Positions 1 to 12,190 of a DNA stretch of 64,000 bases are shown piece by piece. The stretch is from the NCBI GenBank assembly GCA_911728455.2, contig OU452219.1:16954397-17018396 (forward strand), given 5' to 3'. A model generated the notes under the pieces. The model was not told the DNA's origin. It made no database searches and saw only the letters and a program-made list of their open reading frames with translations. Origin of the DNA: Marthasterias glacialis. Taxonomy: Eukaryota; Echinodermata; Asteroidea; Forcipulatida; Asteriidae. Every line of letters starts with the position of its first letter. The first letter of the stretch is position 1. The translations under genes were made by a program, and so were the position numbers.

Positions 1-565
1 GTGACACATTGGTTTAACAAGTTACCGCTGAAATTCTTTATTTTTTCCTGTCCCCCTGGCAAGATTATTTTGTCGAAATTGCTGAAATCATTTTTCTTTG
101 AGAGTACCACTGGCACAAAGAAACCCCGACTTGACAAAGCCAAGAGAACAAAGATTCTTTTTATTGCATTGTGCATTTTGTTTTCTTGACCGAGAAAATG
201 TCAAATTCACGCATAGAGAATTGAAAACCATTGGCCGTTATTTACGGCATAGGATTTCCTCAGAGCCGAAATACAATGAATAAATAATGATGAAAGCCTC
301 TCGATGTCTGGTAATATTCTTCTTGGAACAAAAGGACAAAGGTCTGGAATCAAGGATCACACAAAAACCACCTCTCGAAAATGGCCAGAAAATGGCAAAG
401 TATTCAAGACCATGTTTTGTCTTTGTCTGGGTGAAACAAGCGTTAGATGGCGTGTGTGTGGTCTTTGCACGCTCAGCAGTGGAATGTTCGACCTTTGCTC
501 CAATATTTTTATTTTACACAATGGCGTCTGTACACTGCTTCCATCCAGGCAGGGGAAACTTTTGC
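1..565 (-). repeat. Interspersed repeat family A, copy 1
   Basis: Read on the minus strand, this stretch matches 27600-28190 almost throughout. Shared landmarks are a 'ggagcaaaggtcg' block, a run of 'accacacacacg', and an A-rich block followed by 'agggggac'. Shorter copies lie near 21390-21760 and 45370-45620. The copy reaches the window start, so its outer end is not visible. No coding capacity is seen, and the open frames across it shift between copies. It is probably a non-autonomous transposable element of unknown class. Confidence 0.7.
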
Positions 566-1082
566 ATGTAATTAGGTCATCCATTGCCAACTGTTTAAAA
601 AGAGAAGTTGAACAGTCTTGAGTTGTAGAGTTGTGTACTTTTGTTTTCTGTGTGTTGTTGAGATTATTTAATGAAAATGAAAACCTTTTTGGGGAGAACT
701 GATCCTGTCACTATTGGGAAAAAGACACCTCCCCTGGGACAGACCAAGTTATCGGGAGACTGTACCAGTAGCGGTGCACTGCTACTACGTCAGTTGTCTC
801 CAGTCCAGCACCGTCCTGCAGCCACAGTCTGCTGCAGGCAAGCTTACATGAACCACATCTGTCAAGAACAAATGGCCTTTACTTGAGAATCTCCACTCAA
901 TAATATACTTTTAGTGGACAGGCGAGATAAGAAAAACATGGGCCATCTCTTTTAGTTTGCTTTTTGTTTAAAACCACAAAATATAAAGCGTATGGCACCC
1001 TCTTATGGTCAAAGCATTATTTAATTGATGCTGGAATTAAAGGAAAACATCATACCCTTTCACAATTTTTTTTTGCATTTAG
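566..1082. other. No gene seen; probable intron
   Basis: This lies upstream of the first recognised exon of the 1083-2928 gene and ends in a T-rich acceptor tract. A somewhat GC-richer patch near 690-880 has a 71-codon open frame, but I found no splice pairing or family resemblance that would make it an exon. Confidence 0.4.
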
Positions 1083-2928
1083 GCTAGCTTCATACATGCC
1101 AATCAGATGAAGTCTATCTGCCAAAAGAAGATGCTTGATGTGCATGCTGGTCCAGCATCAAGATTCAACGGTGTATTCTCCATCAACAGGTAAAGTTATG
1201 AACAACCATTTATTTGAGATGCGCATTTTGGGACATTATGATGACACTATGCTTTTAGAAAAATGTGTATACATCAAAAAACAATAACTTACAGAGTTCT
1301 GGATAATTCATTGAGACATCAAACTAAATAATCTGCAATGATAATCGATTGTTAGGTGAAAGTCTACCAGCAGTGGTTTTTGTAGCTACGCCAGCAACAT
1401 TTCTGGTGTGCACGGCAGACTCGGTCATTTGCCGCACAGCAACAGTCCCAACCCACCCATGGTTTCTTGGCGCCTGGCGCCTGCCTCGCATTGTCCCGGC
1501 CGGCCACATGTCGATTTGTTTGCCGTCCTCCCTCATCCCTCGGAAACTAACCAAGCTGGAGCAGGAGGACTGCAAGGGCCTCCTCATGGCTCCCTTCTGG
1601 CTCCGCCAACCTTGGTTCCTGAGGCTAGCCAGACTCTTGGTTCACCATTACAAATAGTTTGTACACACGGAGTCTCAACTTGGTCGTATGTACTCAACTT
1701 TACTAAGTCGCTTCTCAATTATGTGCAGCGCGCGTGTCATGTAAATTTCTCGCAAAACGCACGACCGATTTAGTGCGTGAGGGCGGATGACCATCAAACT
1801 CCCATGGAATATATGATTAATAATGCCTCTAACAGAATAAAAAGTGGCCGTTGTTTGAAAATGTCCAATAACTTCACCAACCGTGGTGGAAAATTTGACC
1901 CCCATATGGTTGTGCGCAACAGTTGGGTGTGTGGGTGTGATCGAGGTGCAACGCGCTTACGTGGAATGAGACTCCACCATTTGTAATGCCAGTCGGTGGT
2001 GCTTCCACAGAGTGCAGACATCTTGTTCGAGCCCAACTCGGGTTTCCTACACAGGCTTCTTAGAAACTTCACCTAACAGGCTGGGTGCTGTCACACAATC
2101 CCTCCACAGTCCTTTCACAATGAGCTGCAAATTGCAGTAAAAGATTTACCAAAGTAGATTACGCCATTTTTTTTACAAGTGAATTTGTTTGAGTCACTGA
2201 ATCTTTTCTAAAAACCACAAAAAGGACTGTTATTCCATTTTATTTATGACATTAAACCATTTTTTAATTTTGCTTTTACAGAGCTAGTCAAGCTGAAGTG
2301 AGATCCACCAATCAACAAAGCGGATATCTGTGCACTGTACATCGACCTTCATATGGTAAATTTATGAACACGTGTACATTTATAAAGTTATATCAAAATA
2401 AAATAGTGGTTGGAAAGAACTTTCTCTAATAAGATGTATTTTAGATGGCCTTCTTTTGTGCAGGATGCAAAAGATATTAATGTAATTTATGTATGTTTTT
2501 AAAAAAGGTATTTAAATTAAGACTAATTCATCTTTTGTTAGTTTTTAATGACAACCCTTTGCTGGTTTGATCAACATTTTGATCTGCTAAAATAATCTCA
2601 AATTCTTTCTTGGAAGAAAGCTTCTTGAACAATTTTGAAAAATTATATAAAGTACCATCCCTTAAAAATTGTGTTACAGAACTAGTTTCTACACAGACCT
2701 CCACATAGAGAATGATAATTGTTTTCAAATATTTACATCTCATAGTAATACTTCAATCATCTTTGAATGTTTCCTTTGAATACTTGAAAAAAACTAAAAT
2801 GGCAATTTTAAAGGTCATATTCAAACTATACCGTATTAAATTAAATTTTTGTTTGTCATAGTATTGATTTTGTGTATTTGTGTTTTGAAGGTGCGCCATC
2901 TGTAGATGATACTTACCTATCACAATAA
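1083..2928 (+). CDS. Unidentified gene, three 3'-terminal coding exons
   Basis: Three exons join in one frame. Exon 1083-1189 follows a T-rich tract and 'gcatttag', is phase 0 at its start, and ends before gtaaag in phase 2. Exon 2282-2355 follows 'gcttttacag' and ends before gtaaat in phase 1. The final exon 2891-2928 follows 'gtgttttgaag' and stops at TAA. Together they encode the last 72 residues of a protein, beginning ASFIHANQMKS and ending in YGAPSVDDTYLSQ. The segment is mixed polar, with no membrane segment and no cysteine pattern, and contains the patches CQKKMLDVHAGP and GYLCTVHRP. The N-terminal part lies outside the window or in unseen exons. I do not recognise the family and assign no function. 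Three matching intron phases and an in-frame stop make chance unlikely. Confidence 0.7.
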
Positions 2929-3462
2929 GAAGATTCCTGAGACCTGCTAGTGCCTATCATCAGCTTTGATATGTGAGGGTTACAACGGAGGTATTTAAAA
3001 TCCCTATGGGTTACATTACGTTTTTTACACTAACATCAAAAAGTGGGCTGTTTTTGCAGCACAGTACAGACAGCAACCCTACATCACATGCCACAACACT
3101 CTGGGGACTCCATGCTGGCCCAGCCTAACCCAGATGAGTGGTTATCCCTACAGATTGATTACAGATTTAAAAAACAAAAACATGTTTTTACTAACAAAAC
3201 CCCTTTCATAAATAATTATGCACATTCCAAGAACATGCACAAAAATCCAAGGAAACAATATCGATAAACTGTTCTTCTTGTGTTTTCTTAACCATCTATG
3301 ATAAATTGTCAAAGGTTGGTTGTACGGTACAGATGTGGATGTTTTGTGGAGTAGAAGATGAGAATGCATGATTCCTTAAAAACGATTTAATGCAATTTGC
3401 TACCAACGCTGGTTTTCATATACTGTTTTATTTAAAGCTGAACACTACTAGTATTTGTACAA

Positions 3463-3468
3463 AATAAA
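3463..3468 (+). terminator. Candidate polyadenylation signal
   Basis: An AATAAA hexamer lies about 535 bases after the TAA stop of the preceding gene. It is the first canonical signal I saw in the AT-rich 3' flank. Usage is inferred. Confidence 0.4.
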
Positions 3469-3469
3469 G

Positions 3470-4860
3470 CATCAACAGTTATTGTTTAACATTGTTTTCA
3501 TTCAAGATGGCAAATAAATATTCATAAATCAATAAGCTTTTAAGTACAAACCAACATTATTCCTCCTCAAGACTGTTATTACCTCAAGTTAAACGGAAGA
3601 ATATAATTTTTTTAAATCACTGAAATGATATGCTGAAGGACATCTTTCTGGACTAAATACACTCAATCAATTTCAGTTTGGATATTACCTTTAGGGCAAA
3701 TCAGATTTGGAACAAATTCAGGCAGATGTATCTTGTCAAATTTGAATTAAAAAAAAATGAAACGCTTTGAAAACCAAGTGAACATGGCTGGCTCATAAGA
3801 TTTCATTGTCAGGGGCAAATTGGTACCACCTGGGGGGGGGGGGGGCAGTACGCTTGACCTTTCCCTTTTTCATGCACCCTAATGTGTTACCTCTATACGT
3901 TTTCACAGTTTGAGAAAAGCAACATATGTTGCAAACATCAAATGTCTTCAAGGCATTCTACACACTAAGGTATCATGGATGAACAACCAAGCAGCTTGTG
4001 TTGACTTCATCTGTAAGATTGTAGACATGTTAGCTAATTATGTCAAGTACATCCCGATGCAATTATTACATCTACATAATTGTCCATAATTGTAAAAAGC
4101 ATGTGTACAAATCGCAAGCAAGCACACTATGTGTATTTTGAACTCATGAACTTGGAGATCTGGGCAATGATGATTTGACTGGTTCTTGGATGAGCACCTG
4201 TGGCGCCTTCCTGCTCAGAACCCTTGCCCCACCCTAAATGAGATCCCCAAAAAATGCACAAAATAATCGTTCAATACATTAAATAGCCCTAAAAACTAAA
4301 CCTTATTTAATTAAAGCTTGTCCCCCCCAAATTAAAGTGTCTGGTTACGCCACTGTGCCCAATTAATGATGTAAATTGAATTTCCATGGCTTACAGGTGT
4401 AAACTAATTTATATAATTAAATTTAAAGTTCAAAAGTTTCAATTTTTTTCTCTTTATAAATTGAATTCAATTACAGAAAAACGATTTTTCTTATGCTGAT
4501 GTTAAAAAATATTTTGTTTATATTATATTATTTGTAGTTATAAATAAAATGATTCTAGAAATGTAGCAAGAAATCTCTTCATTCCCTTCATTTTTGTGCT
4601 ATTGTTGTTGTACATGTTCTGTGTTATGGTTACAAGTATTAAGCAATACAGAACATATTTAAATCAATTCCACCCTATGATGAGGTCCCATGAACCTATA
4701 TCCACCTAACAAGACTTTTTTTCACCCAGCATAAACTATTTTTAAACAGACACCAAAATATATCAAAAATATTTGACAGGGGTATGGGTCCTTTATTTTA
4801 ATAGTTAAATTGCTCATAACATTAGTTACTTGTTTTCCTTATCAAAAGTTTCAATCTTTT
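3470..4860. other. AT-rich intergenic DNA
   Basis: No gene was found. There is a run of G at about 3830-3845. A piece near 4310-4360 (C run, then 'tctggttacgccactg') resembles the end of the 'gcgtagct' inverted-repeat element at 6278-6471. Confidence 0.5.
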
Positions 4861-4877
4861 TTACACACTCCCAACCA

Positions 4878-5265
4878 GATCCAGTCTTTTACCTGTACTG
4901 ATCATGCCCATCTCTAGCCTGCCATTCCCCAGCACAATGACTACTAGTCCTTTTTCCCTGCCTTCAAATCCAACCAGCTCAGCCCAACTGCTGACTGACT
5001 GCCCATCAACTGAGCCCCTGGCCCCAGTCCTCTACCCAGTTTGATTATGCCCATGTCCCACCAGCCATTACTACTAGTCCATCTCCCTACCCTCACCCCA
5101 AGCCTTCAGTCCAACCATCTCAGCCCACTGACTGACCGACTGTCTTCATCCCATCTGGCCCAAGTCCTCTACCCAGCATGATCATGCTTATAGTCCAACC
5201 AGCTGAACCCACTGGCTGACTGACTGCCCTGCAACCTGGCCCAGGCCCCTGGCCCAGTGAGCCTC
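4878..5265. repeat. C-rich imperfect tandem repeat, about three units
   Basis: Units of roughly 140 bases start near 4878, 5023 and 5160. Each carries 'ccagtcctctacccag' or a close variant, then a 'tgat(t/c)atgcccat' block, then 'gactgactgcc'. The block is much more C-rich than its AT-rich surroundings. Confidence 0.65.
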
Positions 5266-5449
5266 AGAGCTGAGGCAACCCCTCAGTCCTTGGAAATTTT
5301 ACCCCCCAATCTTAGCTCCAAGGCCCTTGGTCAACCCACAGATCTGCCAGAAATCCAAGGGTATAGCCAGGCAAAAGTTTTTCTGAAAAATTTTCTAAGT
5401 CCAGCCATTCTAATATTCATCAGGTCAAAAACCGTTAAGTTTTCATGAA

Positions 5450-5520
5450 AGCTCAGTAGCAGAGTGGTGAGAGACAGAGGTTACAGAGCTGAAGGTACTG
5501 GGTTCAAGCCCTACCCTATT
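5450..5520 (+). repeat. tRNA-like sequence (probable SINE head)
   Basis: An A-box-like 'tagcagagtggt' is followed about 45 bases later by a B-box-like 'gggttcaagccc'. The acceptor and anticodon stems do not close, so this is not a functional tRNA gene. A T run follows. It faces a second tRNA-like unit at 5562-5647. Confidence 0.5.
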
Positions 5521-5561
5521 TTACAAGAATCGATAAAAAAGTCTTTTTTTACCAGTAAAAA

Positions 5562-5647
5562 AGGGGTCCACCAGGATTTGAACCCCCGAGCTCACAGCCC
5601 CAGAATTCCGGGAGCTGTGAGCTAGCCCACTGGGCTAAATCGCCGCT
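5562..5647 (-). repeat. tRNA-like sequence (probable SINE head), opposite orientation
   Basis: On the minus strand it reads 'gatttagcccagtgggctag' (A box), then a long self-complementary arm ('agctcacagctcccgg' against 'ctgtgagct'), then the B box 'gggttcaaatcc'. The long arm is reminiscent of class II tRNAs. Stem pairing is imperfect. Confidence 0.5.
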
Positions 5648-5982
5648 TAAAAAAAATCGCTCGGACGTTATATATAAACCTTAGGATGAAAAGGTCAACA
5701 AAAAAATAATGAGATGCACCCTATGACCTATGACCTTAGCATTTGAGGAGAGGAAAAGAAAATGAAGAAATGTCTGTTGTTATCTGTTTAAAAAAAGTTT
5801 ATTTGTAGAAATAAAAACCCTGTTACAAAATACAAACTGTGCTTAAAAAGAAAAGACTATTAAAGACTACAAACATTAATAAGTAGTTTTACATTGAAAA
5901 TTACAATAAAATAAAAAATATTTAACAGTTTAGTTTATTTCTTTTGGTCATTGCAAGAGGGTGCTTTCACTATCTAGCCTCC

Positions 5983-6238
5983 TCATAGAGTTATATATAA
6001 GAACTAGAGGGCGTACAAACCAAGCGACACGGCCCGACAAGGAGCGTTTTTTGACCATTGAGAAAATTGCGCGTACCATTCATTTACACTGGTCACTCAT
6101 CCGTTCACACAGCAACCATTTTCTAAGTGGACACTTGTATGCAATCGGCCCATAGGGATTTTCGCCCATGGTGAGTCAGTGGAGTTACATGCATGGCATC
6201 GCGAGTGCTCCCTCTAGTTCTTATATATAACTCTATGA
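5983..6238. mobile_element. MITE with perfect 29-bp terminal inverted repeats
   Basis: The left end 5983-6011 (tcatagagttatatataaga...) and right end 6210-6238 are exact reverse complements over 29 bases. The direct repeat GCCTCC lies immediately outside at 5977-5982 and 6239-6244, consistent with a 6-bp target duplication. The 256-bp element contains no transposase. Its open frames are short and repeat-derived. Confidence 0.8.
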
Positions 6239-6277
6239 GCCTCCCCTAATGTTAGCATCCTTGATAAAATCATACAG

Positions 6278-6471
6278 CGGCGTAGCTATGCCCTTCCCCC
6301 CCCACAATTCACCAATGCCTCCAAAGTGCCCCCCATGAGAATAATCCAGATACATGTAATAAATCATCGAAGAACATGGCACCTGCCCCCCCCCCCCCAA
6401 CTGAAAAGCAATGCCCTCCTCCTCCAGTGTTCCCCCAGTGACAAAAATTCTAGCTACGCCGCTACACTCTC
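6278..6471. mobile_element. Short inverted-repeat element with C-rich interior
   Basis: 'agcggcgtagct' at the left is mirrored by 'agctacgccgct' at the right, about 190 bases apart. The interior contains long C runs (near 6296-6304 and 6388-6400). It is probably a small non-autonomous DNA element. Target duplication is not clear. Confidence 0.5.
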
Positions 6472-6479
6472 CTACACAT

Positions 6480-6868
6480 GCATCTTCAATACATTTTTTT
6501 AAATTAATATTTTACGTTTACAATAAAAATGGTTCTACTTCACCATTACCTCTATTTGGATCACATGAGATTGTTTTGTTCAGAAGCTAAAAGGTATGCA
6601 ACGTAATAAAGTAAGCCCCTATTTTATAAGAACTTTTCTAATGCTTTGTTTTGGGCTTTTTGAGGTATTTTCTACATTAACTTTTGTTTTCTTCTTGCAT
6701 TTATATTTGCATTTTAGTTTAGTTCGCTAAACGTGTGTTTACGTACTTGGCTTGTTCTCTGTACACTTTAAGTATCTTTCATACTATTTTTAGGTACTAT
6801 ATTATTGCCTAGGCTTTATGGTTTTATTGTGAGGTGCTTTGTGGTATTTTACATAAAGTACTATATAA
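6480..6868. other. No gene seen; flank of satellite
   Basis: AT-rich DNA. The last 40 bases ('taaagtactatataaatgcc', then T-rich) resemble the 3' end of a common 'tatataaatgc' type of invertebrate repeat, followed directly by the trinucleotide array. Confidence 0.4.
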
Positions 6869-8803
6869 ATGCCTTTTTTTTATTATCATTATTAATATTA
6901 TCATTACCCTTACCATTATCATTATCCCTATCCCTACCATTATCATATATATCTTTACCCTTGTCATTATCATTATCATAACTCCCATCATTATCATTAT
7001 CATTATCATTACCCTTATTATTATCTACATCATTATCATTATCATTTTCATTATCATTACCATTATCCTTATCATTGTCATTATCCCCATCATTATCATC
7101 TTCCTTATCATTATCACCATCATAATCATTAACATTATCCCGATAATTATCATAATTGTTATCATTATCATTATCATAACTCTTGTCTTTGTCATTATCA
7201 TTATATTATCATTATCAATATCCCCATCACTATCATTATCATTATCATCATTATCATTATCATTACCATTACCCTTACCATTATCAGTATCATCATCCCC
7301 ATCATTATCATCACCATCATTCCCTTATCGTTATTATCAACATGATTATCATTATCATTTTTATCCTTACCCTTATCATTATCATTATCGATATCATTAC
7401 CATTACCCCCTTACCATTATTATTATCCCCATCACTATCATTATCCTTATATTACCCTTATCATTATCAATATCATTGTCATCAACATTATCAATATCAT
7501 TACCATTACCCCCTTACCATTATTATTATCCCCATCACTATCATTATCCTTATCATTATCGATATCATTATATTACCCTTATCATTATCATTATCAATAT
7601 CATTATCATCAACATTATCAATATCATTACCATTACCCCCTTACCATTATTATTATCCCCATCACTATCATTATCCTTATCATTATCGATATCATTATAT
7701 TACCCTTATCATTATCATTATCGATATCATTATCAATATCATTACCATTACCCCCTTACCATTATCATTATCTTCATTATTGATATTATCATCAACATTA
7801 TCAATATCATTACCATTACCCCCTTACCATTATCATTATCTTCATTATCAATATCATTACCATTACCCCCTTACCATTATCATTATCTTCATTATCAATA
7901 TCATTACCATTACCCCCTTACCATTATCATTATCTTCATTATTGATACCATTATCATCAACATCATCAATATCATTACCATTACCCCCTTACCATTATCA
8001 TTATCTTCATTATTGATACCATTATCATCAACATTATCAATATCATTACCATTACCCCCTTACCATTATCATTATCTTCATTATCAATATCATTACCATT
8101 ACCCCCTTACCATTATCATTATCTTCATTATCAATATCATTACCATTACCCCCTTACCATTATCATTATCTTCATTATCGATACCATTATCATCAACATT
8201 ATCAATATCATTACCATTACCCCCTTACCATTATCATTATCTTCATTATTGATATCATTATCATCATTATCAATATCATTACCATTACCCCCTTACCATT
8301 ATCATTATCTTCATTATTGACATTATTATCATCATCAATATCATTACCATTACCCCCTTACCATTATCATTATCATTATTGATATCATTATCATCAACAT
8401 TATCAATATCATTACCATTACCCCCTTACCATCATCATTATCTTCATTATTGACATCATTATCATCATTATCAATATCATTACCATTACCCCCTTACCAT
8501 TATCATTATCTTCATTATTGATATCATTATCATCATTATCAATATCATTACCATTACCCCCTTACCATTATCATTATCTTCATTATTGACATCATTATTA
8601 TCATCAATATCATTACCATTACCCCCTTACCATTATCATTATTCCCATCACTATCATTATCCTTACCATTATTGATATCATATTACCCTCATCATTCTCA
8701 TTATCTCCATTATCGTTATCCTTACCCTTACTATTATTATTATTATTCTTATTATTCTTATTCTTCTTAGTATTATTATTATTATTCTTATTATTATTAT
8801 ATA
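6869..8803. repeat. 1.9-kb G-free (cattat)-type satellite with higher-order units
   Basis: The plus strand is built almost entirely from cat, tat and cac-like triplets and is nearly devoid of G. From about 7400 a higher-order unit appears, containing 'ccattacccccttaccatt'. I count about 18 copies, spaced roughly 45 to 125 bases apart. The ends at 6869 and 8720-8803 are simpler att arrays. Long translations rich in I, Y, H, L and S are a consequence of the repeat and not a protein. Confidence 0.95.
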
Positions 8804-8809
8804 AAGGCA

Positions 8810-9990
8810 CCCTTGGGGGATACTTGTCAGTGACTTAAATCAATATTTACACTGGCCCAATGAGAACAATGGGTGGGACTACTTTTTACTCATTTACACT
8901 GTGTCCAACTTTGGGAGGGTGTCACGTGATTCCTCATATTGGTAATGGATTGGTAGAACCCTAATCAAACTTTACTTTATTGGTTTAATTTGGAGATGTA
9001 TATAATATACATACAGTTACTTCAATGTGGTTTTATCATCAAGTAAAACTTGAGACTATTCTGATAATTAAAGACACTGCTTTAATTATATTCACTGCAA
9101 CTGAGATAATCATTTCTTATTTCTTATCACAAAGCGAGGCTACTTTTTTGCACAGCTTTAATAGATGCACCCGATCATGTATAAAATGCAAGTTAACGTT
9201 CAATCTCTGCCGCGCCTGTTTTATAAAACCAAAACACATTATTTCGCGTCACCAACATTACTCAAGATTTTAATCACTTGTGATAGCCTTATTTAGAGTT
9301 TTGTGTTTCACCCTATTAAATAAAATATATTAATTCTTAATAATAGTTTATTATTACCGCATGAATTTCTGAATACAATTATAAACGCAATGCATAAATT
9401 AGAAGATATACATGTAATGTACAAATTCAGCTCAGTTAAGTCTGTTAACATAGAAAAAGAGTCAAATTCTGATCAAAATATTGATTGGTAAATTTCCAAC
9501 ATTTAACTATCACAGACAGAAAAAAGTTATTGTAATAATTGCATTGAAATAATTACATTTATTTTTCGTTTATTTTTGTAATAATTAAAATACCACTTGA
9601 GGTTTGAGTTTGACCTTCAAGCTGCAAATATTTCAAGTTATTCATTTCTCATAATTTATATAGTAACAATAAATTTTCAAGTTGCCTGTGGATTTTTTTC
9701 CACAGGACTCGAAAGCACTGAGTATACAGTGCTCATCACACATCGGTGTAAGGCAAAATTGAAATTTATATAAATTTTCTTGTTATAAACATTTCAATAG
9801 AATAATATGTTAGATTTGAAATGGTGAAAGTCATTTGTTTCACCGAGATTAAAGTTCCAATTGTTAGTTCCAAAAGTTTGAAAGTAATCCATTTGTGATA
9901 GTTCCATTAGTTTTAATAAATATAATAAACAACGATGAAAAAATCTACATGTACATGTAGGTCAAATTTGTAAATAAAAACGATCAATTC
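8810..9990. other. AT-rich intergenic DNA
   Basis: No gene was found. A patch near 9690-9760 ('ccacaggactcgaaagcactgagtatacagtgct') matches parts of 49060-49110 and 49335-49365 and belongs to a SINE-like family. Confidence 0.45.
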
Positions 9991-9991
9991 T

Positions 9992-10860
9992 AAATTTAAA
10001 CCACGATGGATCTTACATCAAAACTGACTGTTGGGTGTCAGCCTATAGTTTATCATTTGTAACATAGTATTTATAACATATATGTTTAAATTAGTTCTTA
10101 AAAACATATCTTTGTAGTTAGTATTGTAAAATGTATACTTGTTCAAATTTGAAACATAGACTTGTTAGAGTTAAATTAATGCTGATTTAATTGATATATA
10201 AATTGTTAAAATAATTTGTTGATACTGAACAATGTCATAATTTGCATTTCACACAATGATAGGATTTGATATATATTTAAAAAAAAAAGGAAAATCTTAA
10301 CCACTTGCTGTATCTTACATCAAAATTGACAGTTGGGTGTCAGCCTTGTAGTTTATCATTTGCAACATCAATAAAAACACATCTTTTTCTTTGTAGTAAG
10401 TATTGTAAAACGCACTTATTCAAATTTGAAATATACACTTGTTAGAGTTAAATTAATGCTAATTTAATTGATATATACATTTTTATTTAATTGATATATA
10501 CATTTTTAAATTCTGTCATATAAATGTTAAATAATTTGTCGATACTGAACAATGTCATAATTTGCATTTCACACAATGATAGGATTTGATATATATAAAA
10601 AAAAAATGAACATCTTAACCACTTGCTGTATCTAACATCAAAATTTACAGTTGGGTGTCAGCCTATAGTTTATCATTTGTAACATTGATATGTTTAAGTT
10701 AGTTTTTACAAACACTAGTTAGTATTGTAAAATGAACAGTTCTTCAAATCTGAATAGCTCTAAATTGGTTAGAGTTAGATTAATGTTGACTTAATTAATA
10801 TATAACCTTGTCATATAAATGTTAATCATTTTTTTTTTTACAATGTCACCATATGCATTT
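9992..10860. repeat. Triplicated unit of about 310 bp
   Basis: Three head-to-tail copies are marked by 'cagttgggtgtcagcc' (or a one-base variant) near 10027, 10330 and 10648. In each copy 'tagtttatcattt' follows, then later a 'gttagagttaaattaatg' block. Copy two carries an extra internal duplication of 'tttaattgatatatacattt'. Spacing is about 300 and 316 bases. No coding potential. Confidence 0.8.
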
Positions 10861-11815
10861 AACTGAAGCAACAACTCAATACTTAAAAAATATAGAACCT
10901 GTTCAAGATTTAGCATTTGTGTATTTGGGGAATAACACGTTTTAAAAAAATCATCGAGATCTGTTAAATGTGTAATGAATTTAAACATCATTTATTTAAT
11001 TCAAAACCCAATTTAATTATGGAGTGTTAGTAGGAGACACTCATTACTTTTATCACAATTTTGTTTTCTTTTTCAAATTCATGAATTACTATAAACAAAC
11101 ATTTACCAACATATTGACTATTGTTTTTTAGTTAAAATTGTGACACATTCGTATTTATAAGAGCATAATCTTGAACAGATGAATGTGAATGTGGTGTGAA
11201 TGGAATCATTTTTATAGAAAGTAATTAGTGCACTGACAATATTTTATCAGGTTTTATCATTTATTTATAATTCGTAAATTGAACTGTTTTCTGCAACATG
11301 CTACTTGTAGTTTGGTCTTTTGTTTTTAATAATTTTAATCAAATCTCAGAAGTTCATTCTTTTCAGATGTTTGTGGTTAAATTGAATGGAATTTTAATAA
11401 TAAGATCTAAATATGTTGTTATGTATTTAAAACATCTAGAAATCATTTTTTTTTTATATATAACGTCAACGATTTATATATATTTATATATATTTATTAC
11501 TATGCATTCCTTGTTTGATATTGGACGCAATATTTTCAACACGCGATGACTTCATTTCCGCCCGACTTGCACTCCAACCCATTAGCAGCAGCCTAGTTTC
11601 TGTATGTTGCACAATCGCATTTATTACCAAAAATTAGAAACAATGTATACTTTTGGGGGGCAAACCACATCAAAGTAACTGTATGTACCACTAACAAAGT
11701 TTATCAATAGTCCCATAAACTTATAAATAAAAATAACAAATATGTCATAAGTACACCATTGCAAGCATTTTAATTTAGTCAGTTCTAAATTTTGCAAATA
11801 TCATCCTGGTCAGGT
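10861..11815. other. AT-rich intergenic DNA
   Basis: I see no gene or structured repeat apart from short 'tatatatttatatatat' runs near 11455-11500. Confidence 0.45.
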
Positions 11816-12190
11816 TAGTCTAAAGCAGGGCCACCACGAGCAGGTCCCAGGATACCAGCCCCACACGCTTTCTAGCATCGTCAGAGCCATTACACCCACC
11901 TTTCGGCAGGGTCCGGTCCGCCACCCCAAGGCGAACCCCAAGGCAGTCCCCTAGCTGTAGTAACGCGGTCCCATAGCCACCACGGCCAAGACTAGGGACT
12001 ACTGCCGTTTGCCAACCATTTGTGATCACACCAGAACCATGCTCCTTACGATGGTGCAGCCTGATGCACCTTTAAGATCAACAACCAGCTGTCACCCTGG
12101 CCGGCAGTAGGACCCCACATGCCACGTGCAAGTGTCCAGGTCCCTTTAATTATTCGGAATTTTCCGTGTTTACCACCATCGTTTCCGAAT
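11815..12190. other. GC-rich island of unknown origin
   Basis: An abrupt GC-rich stretch sits in AT-rich DNA immediately before the 20-bp minisatellite. It has short open frames on both strands without recognisable domains. It is probably a fragment of a transposable element. Confidence 0.4.

Noticed and set aside
671..886. Possible upstream exon of the 1083-2928 gene
   Set aside because: GC-richer and open, but no donor gives phase 0 without an upstream stop in the required frame.
6834..8252. Longest open frame in the window (472 codons)
   Set aside because: It is wholly inside the triplet-based satellite. The I/Y/H/L/S repeat is a by-product, and overlapping long frames exist in other phases.
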